This document shows positions 56,096 to 64,000 of a DNA stretch of 64,000 bases, in pieces. Under the pieces are notes generated by a model. That model did not search any database and had not been told where the DNA came from. It was given only the letters and a program-made list of their open reading frames with translations. Position 1 is the stretch's first letter, and each line of letters starts with the position of its first letter. Source of the DNA: Nephrocerus scutellatus (lineage: Eukaryota; Arthropoda; Insecta; Diptera; Pipunculidae). The DNA is taken from NCBI GenBank assembly GCA_947095585.1, contig OX352762.1, positions 91,197,749 through 91,261,748 of the forward strand, given 5' to 3'. The translations under genes and the position numbers were made by a program.

Positions 56096-57505
56096 AGTTG
56101 GGAAAGAGGTTTTTTCGCAAGCCTAAAATTTCATTTTAATACTCAGAAACTGTCACCCAGAGGCAGAGTTTAGAGAGTTTTAGTTCGTGGAGTTTTAAAA
56201 CTCGATATCACAGGAAAGGTACTTACCTTGATTACTTTGGTAAATGGCTGTATGCTAGCATGAAGTACAGTACAATATTAAACCCAAATTGCTGAGGAAA
56301 GAGCAGTATACCCAAACTATCATTTTCAAGTAATATCTTAATCAAACAATAAATATTGGTGCTTTTATAAGGGGACCTCGGTTTTTATAGACTGGTTTAA
56401 TATCGATTTTAATATATTTAAAGAAACAACATAAAACGATGATGACCTTAATTACAGTTACCAGGCATCTAAAATAACGAAAAATCTTATAAAATGGAAC
56501 TTTTTTAATGCAAGTTATTATCAGTTGTGATAAAACTTATCAGATTAATAATAAACCGTTGTTAATCAAGAAAGATAATGTATTGAAAAATTGTTCACCC
56601 CTAAATAGACACAAGCGACCTAAAAAAACGTAGAAAACACAAACCAAAGTTTAAAAGTTCACTAAACTGTTTGCGCCGAAAAAATCTAAAGCTCTTTATT
56701 CTTAACTCTAAAGCGTACATTAAACTTGTGTGTCATCACGGCACTTTTAGAAGCGATTTCAACGTTCGTTTGCTGCTACGAATATCATCACTCAATAAAT
56801 AATACCATGAGGATTATGCGTGAATTTTATTACTAAAATTTAAAAGCGATAAATTATGCATATTTAGGAAATAATTACCAAGATAATTCAAGAACGTAAT
56901 AAACTGAACAATGACATTATTATAATGTCATTCAACCTTAAAACAACACTCACGAATGTTAATTGGAATCCGAGATTCAATGTGTTGGCTGATTTCCACC
57001 AAGAGATCGTGAGAGAAAACTCATTTTTGTGATGAAACCTAAAACCCAAAGGATAACATTAGTTCCATCGAAGAAAACACGCTGAATATCTCATGAACAG
57101 AATCTGTATAAAACAAAGCTTTATATTCATTGTCGTATCGTTTGTCCTGTGGCGTTTCTAACCGCCTTCCAAGTATGTGTGTAAAGAATCGTGTTTTATT
57201 TTTTTTTATTGTGGATATTTTTGTGAGTGGAATTGTCACACAAGAAAGAATTTCATCCGCAAATGAACGCATATAAACCAACCAGATGACAGTGGGACGG
57301 ACACCTATTGAAGAAACAAATCTCGGTTAAAGTTTAAACTCCCTCTAAATTAAAAAATAACTACTGCTTTGTCCAAGCAAGATATTCCTGTTAGAAATAT
57401 ACGTTTATGTCAAAGGATCCATGTCCGTCTGACTGTACAGATCGTCACTTCCAATAAATATGATATAAGTTTCCAATAATCTTCTTATAATAAGAGCATT
57501 TGGCG
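56096..57505. other. No supportable gene
   Basis: AT-rich; the open frame 57281-57039 (minus) has no motif. Confidence 0.45.
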
Positions 57506-57509
57506 CGAC

Positions 57510-57592
57510 AAACTGTTGGTGTTCTGGGATTTGAATTTCGAACCTCATGCTTAGAGGTCTAATGCACTAACCACTAGAGCCACGGCATACAC
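57510..57592 (-). mobile_element. tRNA-derived SINE head
   Basis: In reverse complement: GCCGTGGCTCTAGTGGTTAG (A-box-like) and GAGGTTCGAAATTCAAATCC (B-box-like with an internal duplication), then CAGAACACCAACAG. The right arm of the palindromic pair has the same insertion in its B-box region (GTTCGTAAGTCGAATCCC), so they belong to one family. Confidence 0.55.
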
Positions 57593-58113
57593 ATTTAATA
57601 GACGGCTCTTTGATCCTTATGGAGGAACAACAATTAACCCGCTGGACAGAACATTTTAAGAATGTTTTGAGGTTTCCAGGCTCGTCCATCAATCCACATA
57701 TGCACCCTAATAGGCTACTTTACATCAGCGTCGCTACTACTTCGTTGGATGAGTTAAGGACAACAATTCGTTCACTGCAATCAGGTAAAGCAGCAGGCAA
57801 TGACAACATCTACGCAGAACTCCTTCAGTTAACTACGCGAACATTGCATACGATATATCAAGATATCTAGGAATCTGAAACCATTCCATCGTCGTTAAAA
57901 GAAGGTCTCAAAGTCAAACTCCACAAGAAAGGCGATTTGAGCAATTGCGAAAACTGGAGATGAATTACCCTGCTAAACACCATAAACAAAGTGATCTCCT
58001 TTATAATAGCTAGGCGCTTACGGAATGCGTTAGAGCCAATTTTGAGAAATTAACCAGCGGGATTTCGCCCAAACCGTTCTTGTACTGATCAAATTAACAC
58101 CCTGCGTATAATC

Positions 58114-58662
58114 ATGGAGTTGGAGTTGGAGTCAGTTGAGTATCGCTATCCTCTGTATATGGTTTTGTTAAATTTTATACGCGCTTTTGATAGCGTGGGC
58201 CTAAACATGTGGCAAATTTTGTCTAGCTATGGTGGTTCGGAAAAACTCATTAACATCATTAAGAAGCTGTACCGCGACTCAATAGCCATATTCATTCATA
58301 ACGTTCATCTTGGCTCACCTTTCAACATCTACTCGGGAGTCAAGCAAAGTTGCACCCTCTCACCATTGCTTTTCAGAATTGTTATCGACTGGGTGATGGA
58401 AATAGTAACCGGTACTCCATCGGGTTTGTCATGGAATTTTTTTCACCGCCTAGAAGGCCTGGACTATGCCGATGATATCTGTCTCCTATCACAATCGCTA
58501 GGTGACATGGAGCGAAAATTAAACTTACTAGAACTCCACGCAAGCAAAGTGGGTTTAAAAATTAACGTCTTAAAAACAAAACTACTTCGCGTTAACGCTA
58601 GTGGAACATGTGATCTCTCGATTGACGGACATCAGATAGATGAAGTCGATAAGTTTTGTTAG
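58114..58662 (+). pseudogene. Reverse transcriptase of LINE family B
   Basis: YPLYMVLLNFIRAFDSVGLN corresponds to the first catalytic motif (usually FxDFEKAFDSVxR): the first catalytic Asp position reads LNFIRAFDSV, so Asp has become Asn. SGVKQSCTLSPLLFRIVIDW corresponds to GVRQGCxLSP with Gly to Ser. GLDYADDICLLSQSLGDMER holds an intact YADD box. KVGLKINVLKTKLLRVNASG follows, and the frame stops at 58662 after DEVDKFC. The loss of the first Asp would inactivate it even without the breaks. Confidence 0.75.
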
Positions 58663-58753
58663 TTGGACAGCTGGATGTCAAAAAATGGTGGTGCTGACTC
58701 GGATGTGTGCTCCCGTGTAAACAAGGCGCGACACTCCTATAGTATGCTAAATA

Positions 58754-59913
58754 AAGGGTCCGCCAAATAACTTTTTTTTTTTTGAAAATGCTATAAAAAA
58801 AAACTACTGAATATTTTCTCAAATTTCTTTTTTTATTTGAAAGTACAATCCTTCCGGTTAACAATGGAAAATAATTTTATTCAAATGGCTGCCTCGGCTG
58901 GCCATGCAGTAGCCTACACGATCGGTCCAATTTTTAAGCACATTATCGATTGTGTGCAGCTGTATTTCACCAATGGCTTCACGAATATTGTCCCTGGCTT
59001 GTCGGCGTAACACTTATCTTTTAGGGCACCCCACAAATAATAGTCCAACGGTGTCAAATCGCAGCTCCGAGGTGGCCAAACGACATCAGCTCTGCGGCTT
59101 ATAATGCGATCTTCAAAAACAGGGCGCAAAACATCGTGTGTAGCTTCGGCTGTGTGGCAAGTAGCGCCGTCCTGTTGAAACCAAATGTTGCCAATATCCT
59201 CCTCTTCAATTTTTGTGAACAAAAATTCGTTCAACATGGCCCGAAAACGATCGCCATTGACTGTAACGGCCACTCCTTGCTCATTTTCGAAGAAAAATGG
59301 CCCAATTATGCCTCTGGACCAAAATCCGCACCAAACAGTGACTCGTTTTGGGTGTACCGGCTTTTCGATCGATCGCAGGCCCACTCAGCGAAGCGAAAAC
59401 GCATTGGATGGTCAGTTGGCTTCAACTCCTGAACCAGTTTGACTTTGTATGGCGTCATACCAAGGTCTTTATGCAAAATTCGTCTCAATGATGTCTCCGA
59501 AATGTTCAATTGTTGAGAACGACGGTGAATTGATGTTGATGGCGCTTCACGCACACTTTCTGCCACAGCATCAATATTCTCGGGTGTACGCACTGTTTTT
59601 GGCTTTTCACGCTTTGGTTTATCGATGAGGATGCCAGTTTCTTTCACTTTTTTCACAAGATAACGAACATACGGAGCTGACGGTGCTTCTCTTCTTCCAA
59701 AATCCGTACGCAATTTTCGCACACATTCTGCAACATTACCATGATTTTCAAAGTAATGTCGCAATATTTCCCAGCGTTGTTCAAGCGTATACACAACCAT
59801 ATTCGTTCAGCGGAAGGATATAACTAATTATCTGTCAATACAGACATGAGCTATGTGTTACCATTCACGAAATAAGCACTAGTTGAAAAAAAAACTTTAG
59901 ATGGCGGACCCTT
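58754..59913 (-). mobile_element. mariner/Tc1-type element (about 36 residues between the last two catalytic Asp) with matching TIRs and TA duplication
   Basis: The left end is AAGGGTCCGCCAAATAACTT and the right end in reverse complement is AAGGGTCCGCCATCTAAAGT, each with an outer TA (58752-58753, 59914-59915). At 1160 bp it is slightly shorter than usual because of an internal deletion in the transposase. It inserted in the RT region of a family B LINE; the copy at 38513-39650 has the unoccupied site (GTATGCTAAGTAATATATGG against GTATGCTAAA-TA...TA-GTATCTGG). Confidence 0.9.
58914..59800 (-). pseudogene. mariner/Tc1-type transposase pseudogene
   Basis: N-terminal frame (59800-59306): MVVYTLEQRWEILRHYFENH, ECVRKLRTDFGRREAPSAPY (first HTH), KREKPKTVRTPENIDAVAES, TSIHRRSQQLNISETSLRRI (second HTH) and LHKDLGMTPYKVKLVQELKP. 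C-terminal frame (59384-58914): HPKRVTVWCGFWSRGIIGPF, IWFQQDGATCHTAEATHDVL with the second catalytic Asp and PPRSCDLTPLDYYLWGALKD with the third, 36 residues between them. The segment that should carry the first Asp (S-DEAHF) is deleted where the two frames meet. So the ends look intact but the enzyme is not. Confidence 0.8.
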
Positions 59914-59952
59914 TAGTATCTGGAACTCAGATCTAACGTTCTCTTAGTACTC

Positions 59953-60363
59953 TTGTATGGCTGCGAAACGTGGAAAGTCACAGAGTCAATTGCGATGCGC
60001 CTTCAAGTCTTCGTCAACAAGTGCTTAAGGAGGATACTGAGAATAAGATGGCCAGACATTATCACCAATCAAGACTTGTGGAGAGTAACGCAGCAGAAAG
60101 CAACCGCGATCACCATCAGACGACGAAAATGGGGCTGGATTGGTCACACTTTGAGAAAGCCAGCGGACGATATTACGAAACTAGCACTCGACTGGAATCA
60201 ACAAGGAAGCCGCCTAGTTGGCCATCCTTGCAAAACATGGAAAAGGACTATAGAAGAGGAAGCAAGATCCTATGGGACCGAGTGGCGTCTCTTGAAACCA
60301 CAGGCGATAAGTCGAGTTCGTTGGTGGGCGTTTGTAGAAGCCCTATGCTCCCCCGCGGAGTAA
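59953..60363 (+). pseudogene. C-terminal domain of LINE family B
   Basis: MYGCETWKVTESIAMRLQVF, NKCLRRILRIRWPDIITNQD, LWRVTQQKATAITIRRRKWG and WIGHTLRKPADDITKLALDW, ending WWAFVEALCSPAE. This is the conserved C-terminal region after the RT thumb in RTE-like proteins; its function is not well known. One open frame of 136 codons. Confidence 0.7.
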
Positions 60364-60399
60364 AGGAAATAAAGAAGAAGATGTTTCTCAAAAGCAATC

Positions 60400-61510
60400 T
60401 GTCACTTCGCATCGCAACATTGGTTTTTATTTTCCTGGAATTGAATTCAAAGAAAAAATTTAATTATCGCGTGAAAATTTTCGTGTGATGACTTTTTACG
60501 ATTTTCGAAAGGGGCTAACTCAACAACAGTGCTTCGAATCAATTCATTCGACTTTTGGCGACGAAGCACCATCCTTGTCTAACGTTTATAATTGGTACAA
60601 TGAATTTAAACGCGAACGACGTTCACTCAAAGATGAGCCTCGTGAAGGTCGTCCAAAACAGCTGTTGTGCCAGAAAACATCGATGCTGTGAGAAAACTGA
60701 TTGAAGAGGATCGTCATGTGACTTATCGGGGAATCGAGGCATGCCTCACATAAACATTTAAAGGTGCGGAAGCTATGTGCAAATTTTTTGACAGAGGCAC
60801 AAAAAAAGGTTCTTGTCGATTGGTGCCGCCAAATGCTTGAAAAATTCGTTGAAGGTACCTCCAAAAACGTCTACAAGATCGTAACCGGTGACGAGTAATG
60901 GATATTTGCGTATGATCCGGAAAGAAAAGGGCAATCGACTGTTTGGGTCTTCCAACTCGAAGAAAATCCAACAAAAGGTGTGCGAGCTCGGTGCGTTGGG
61001 AAGCAAATGGTAGCATGTTTCTTAACGAAAACCGGTCATGTGGCTACTGTGGCTCTTGAAAATCAAAAGACAGTCAATTCAGCTTGGTATACGACCACTT
61101 GTTTGCCAGAGGTTTTCAACAAATTGACAGAAAACAATCCAAAACGGCGTATCATTTTGCATCACGATAATGCGAGCTCACACACATCACATCAAGCAAT
61201 CTAGTATTTAAGCAGTCAAACGATCCGCCTTACAGCCCCGACGACTTGGCACCCAATGACTTCTTCCTGTTCCCAACAATAAAAGAAAAGACAACGATTT
61301 TTATTGCCTGAAGAAGCGGTTGAAGCGTTCAAAACCATGTTTTGGAGCATCTTCGGACTGGAAAAAGTGTTTCGATAAATGGTTTGAGCGTTTGAGCAAA
61401 AGTGTATAGATCTTAAAGGCGAATATTTTGAAAAGCAATAAAGCCATTTTTGATGAAAAATTTTAATTTTTTATTACTTTTCCTATAAACTTTTACGGCA
61501 CCCCTCGCAA
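60400..61510 (+). mobile_element. mariner element (mellifera-like), degenerate
   Basis: It follows the tail of the family B LINE. The transposase starts at 60488 and the element probably ends at about 61504, where AAACTTTTACGGCACCCCTCG resembles the outer end of a TIR; no matching left TIR was found, so the left end may be lost. No clear TA duplication at the right end. Confidence 0.65.
60488..61410 (+). pseudogene. mariner transposase pseudogene
   Basis: N-terminus: MTFYDFRKGLTQQQCFESIH, YNWYNEFKRERRSLKDEPRE and GRPKQLL, all HTH. Then in another frame: KLIEEDRHVTYRGIEACLT, a deletion, VDWCRQMLEKF-like and KNVYKIVTGDE*WIFAYDPE, with the first catalytic Asp and a stop replacing Ser. Next, KQMVACFLTKTGHVATVALE and CLPEVFNKLTENNPKRRIIL, then HHDNASSHTSHQAI with the second Asp (about 61162), and PYSPDDLAPNDFFLF near 61230 with the third (an extra Asp is inserted). 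Several frameshifts and stops. Confidence 0.75.
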
Positions 61511-63020
61511 TAAGAGCATTTCATGCACTAGTTTTGAGCACCTCCTATCACGTTAAGAACATTACCTGCATCAAATCAAAAACGTATTTTCATCCTAAAA
61601 CGATGATAGTTTTTGAGTTTTGCGATATCTAACGTACAGACACACAGAAATTGATTTTTATATTTATAGATACTATAATTATCCTTAAAACCTATAAATC
61701 ATTCTATACTCTTCCTACAATTATTCCTCAATATTCTTATAATTATTCCACAATATTATAATTCAATAATCATACTTTAATCCATCTATTATCATCAGAT
61801 AATCATTCTATAAATTTCTAATAATCTATAACCTATAGTAATCCTAAAACCTTTTTATTATCGTCCCATAATCTTGCAAGTACACTTAACACCAAGAGCG
61901 TCATTATCATGGTGATGCAGACGTTAACTGTACCGAACAAACACTAAAAACACCGATATTAACCCACTGTGACTTGAGTATTATTTGGGAGACTTAAATT
62001 GAAATCTGCTTAGAAGCCTCCTATACTCATTCTGTAAAGATCCTATGTATGATCATGCCTCAATCAATCTATCATGCTGCAATCAACCTATCATGCTATA
62101 AATAACCCATATAATTTTACTGCTTGATATGCAGTTATGCTTGCAGTACTGTAGTAAAGTTCCAGTTTATTACACCATTTTAAATTCAATAATCTTATAA
62201 CTTGCAGATACTTAATGAAATGCGAAAAAATAGATGTTTGAATAAAAAATTGAACTTTTTCTCCCACTGTTCAGGGACAGGGCCTTCGCGCAACTATAAG
62301 CGACGACTTCTTCCAATGAATTATGTTATGTTGTTATCCTGTGCTTGACATATACAGACACACTAACAAATGTATAATTTCATACGCGTAATAAAATGAA
62401 AATGTATTTTTCTTTGCTGCTTTCGAGATAAGAGTAGATCTGTACGGAATCTAAATTCTGAATGCCAGATATTCTAAGCTGCAGATGACACGACGAGGTA
62501 CGAGGATGACTTCTTTTCACAGTTGGAAATGGATTTCAGTGTGTTCATGACGGAATTACTTAGCTGCACAAGATGGAATGAACGCTCGCGTTAATGTTCT
62601 TCACATTTACAGTGTTACAACCAGTAGCCAGCAGCACAAATGCCTACTTCACAGTCTAGAAATGCACTCCCAAGAGAAATCCCTCCCCTACCTACTATGT
62701 GCTGTGGTAAACTCTTAACATTACGTTGACGGATGCCTATTGCGTTCTTACACAAACGTCCTTTATGATTTCAATAAATAAACGTTCAAGCTTTTGCACA
62801 GTCGGATGCATTGCGTAATTAAAAACTGCAAATAAGAACTAAAACAACTTAACTCACTAGTAGAGTGGAGCGCTCAGCGCACAGGACGGTTCACTGTGAC
62901 GCCGTGAGCACGAGTTCTTCTTGTAATAGTTTCTTGAAAAAGATTTATAAACGAGAATTAAGTATTATTAATTTAAATAAATAATAAATGTAATTGCTCG
63001 GCAGTTTGTAAGGCAAAGTG
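61511..63020. other. No supportable gene
   Basis: AT-rich low-complexity sequence around 61670-61870 (ATAATCxTTC/ATTATTC-like repeats). No motif. Confidence 0.4.
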
Positions 63021-63024
63021 CAAA

Positions 63025-63153
63025 ATGCTCGCGTCCATTAAGCAAACGTTGAATGTTTCGCAAAATTTACGTGGATACATGAAGTCTCCTGAGTTTACTC
63101 ATCTGTTGAATTATTGTACAGAATCCGTGTTGCATTTAAAGCACGCGCAATGA
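63025..63153 (+). CDS. Small open frame, 42 aa, unknown
   Basis: ATG in an AAAATG context, ending TGA at 63151-63153. Protein MLASIKQTLNVSQNLRGYMK followed by a His/Leu-rich end (HLLNYC, LHLKHAQ). I recognise no family. It is included because the next ORF starts inside its stop (ATGA, 63150-63153) and the two together look more coding than their surroundings. It may equally be a relic of one frameshifted gene or retroelement protein, or chance. Confidence 0.25.
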   Translation: MLASIKQTLNVSQNLRGYMKSPEFTHLLNYCTESVLHLKHAQ

Positions 63154-63278
63154 ATTACAATAAATTTGATGAGTCATTTAGACATCTCGGAAGGATGAAT
63201 CCGAATCGAACATATACTCACAATGATGACATAAACCTTATGTTAGCACCGCCACACCCAAAAGAAACACTCACCTGA
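63150..63278 (+). CDS. Small open frame, 42 aa, overlapping the previous one by 4 bp
   Basis: MNYNKFDESFRHLGRMNPNR, then THNDDINLMLAPPHPKETLT, stop at 63278. Unknown. Its polar, Asn/Pro-rich composition differs from typical AT-rich random translation, but no domain is recognised. Confidence 0.25.
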   Translation: MNYNKFDESFRHLGRMNPNRTYTHNDDINLMLAPPHPKETLT

Positions 63279-63440
63279 AAAGAAAAAAGTTAACAAGAAT
63301 GTCAAAAATGTCAGTCAAGAAACTCTATGGAATTTTATAAAAACAACAAACAAAATACAAATTATTGTGACAATAATTAATGTAAAAAGAGAAATTCTGA
63401 TCGTATCCTTTTATAAGATTATGAATAACTTTCTCTTTGG

Positions 63441-64000
63441 GTGGTTTTTGGTTTTGTTGAACGAGTAAATAAAGCGAATATTGCTTTATACTCATGCAAG
63501 AAAGCCATTGGTAAAAAATGGGGTTTGAAACCAAAGCCGGTACACTGGCTTTACACTACATTACTATACGGGGTAAGCGTATGGTGGCAAGCTATGGAAA
63601 AAACCACGTATAAAAGTATATTGGTGAAGCTACAAAGAGCGGCCTGTATGCTTATAAACGGGGCGCTGAGATCTGACTAGCGCTCTAGAGGTTATGCTCC
63701 ACCTTATCCCACTAGATATATTTGGCAAATAGAAAGCGGCAATTACAGCTACGCGACTGTTATGTGTCAATCAGTGGAAGGGTCTTCAAAAGGGGCACTC
63801 AACCATAACCAAATCGCTAAAAGAAGAGCTGACGAAACTTGATTACATAACACCAGTGTTATGCTTGCAAAATGTTTTCGGACAACAATACCCTTCAGAG
63901 AAGTCTGGAAGAGTGGATCCGTAACCGATAACGAAACAATACAGTTTTTCACGGATGGCTCTAAGCTAGACGGTAAAGTAGGACAAGCTGAAAGTAAGCA
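63441..64000 (+). mobile_element. LINE family D-like element, RT C-terminus into RNase H, continues past the right edge
   Basis: ANIALYSCKKAIGKKWGLKP, PVHWLYTTLLYGVSVWWQAM and LQRAACMLINGALRSD (63475-63678) form the RT thumb of LOA/R1-like elements. The reading continues in another frame with ALEVMLHLIPLDIFGK and SLKEELTKLDYITPVLC, and at 63936-63980 gives TIQFFTDGSKLDGKVG, the first RNase H motif with its Asp. Stops at 63678 and after FGK break it. The remaining RNase H lies beyond 64000. Confidence 0.75.

Larger units (their letters stand above)
57610..60375 (+). mobile_element. LINE family B (RTE-like), copy 3, interrupted by a mariner-type element
   Basis: The best copy of the family. 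EQQLTRWTEHFKNVLRFPGS starts at about 57631, then SGKAAGNDNIYAELLQLTTR, a stop, and GDLSNCENWR. A large open frame (58114-58662) carries the RT palm. After the mariner-type insertion come the LLYGCETW-like region and the C-terminal frame ending FVEALCSPAE at 60363. It ends AGTAAAGGAAATAAAGAAGAAGATG, an AAG-type tail. The endonuclease is absent (5' truncated at about 57610). Confidence 0.8.

Noticed and set aside
59136..59442. Plus-strand frames of 85 and 98 codons
   Set aside because: Complement of the mariner-type transposase on the minus strand.

Overview
The window looks like transposon-dense, AT-rich insect DNA, most likely from a fly. I infer this from several mariner/Tc1-type and pogo/Tigger-type elements, a gypsy-group env-bearing retrovirus-like element with a serine-tRNA-type primer site, and at least five non-LTR retrotransposon families, four of them present in several decayed copies. 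A tephritid-like genome is a guess; no ordinary host gene is recognisable that would settle it. I see no CRISPR array, operon or rRNA. The only tRNA-like sequences are SINE heads.

Layout: 1-9 kb is mostly non-coding, with a tiny mariner-related element (2062-2623), a fragment of LINE family D (4200-4935), a palindromic pair of tRNA-derived SINEs (5011-5478) and pieces of LINE family E (8170-8900). 9-24 kb holds a broken mariner (9250-10015), a striking hairpin (11262-11326) and copies of LINE families A, B and C. 24.3-26.5 kb is a pogo-like element bounded by terminal inverted repeats (TIRs) and filled with tandem copies of an unclassified dispersed repeat (here 'repeat R'). 29.6-37.2 kb is a three-level nest: an old degenerate mariner-type transposon, split by a younger mariner, which is split within its own TIR by an errantivirus-like element with two apparently identical 737-bp long terminal repeats (LTRs). 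38.5-39.65 kb and 41.1-43.85 kb are minus-strand LINEs (families B and D). 44.7-45.5 kb and 53.4-54.1 kb are degenerate C/G-rich minisatellites in opposite orientation. 47.95-51.05 kb is a Tigger-like element that sits inside one copy of repeat R and contains another. 54.3-55.5 kb is a LINE of family E with a poly(A) tail. 57.6-60.4 kb is a LINE of family B interrupted by a mariner-type element with matching TIRs and TA target duplication; the related copy at 38.7 kb gives the uninterrupted site. 60.4-61.5 kb is another mariner, and the right edge (63.4-64.0 kb) enters a LINE of family D.

Almost every coding segment is a pseudogene. The exception is a 557-codon open frame (34134-32461, minus) in the errantivirus-like element, which joins a Gag-like region directly to an integrase core with an intact D,D-35-E triad; protease, reverse transcriptase (RT) and RNase H are absent. 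The genes form no pathway; the value of the window is its insertion history, since target duplications, intact TIRs and in-window empty sites let insertions be ordered. All family calls are from reading translated motifs by eye; no database search was run.
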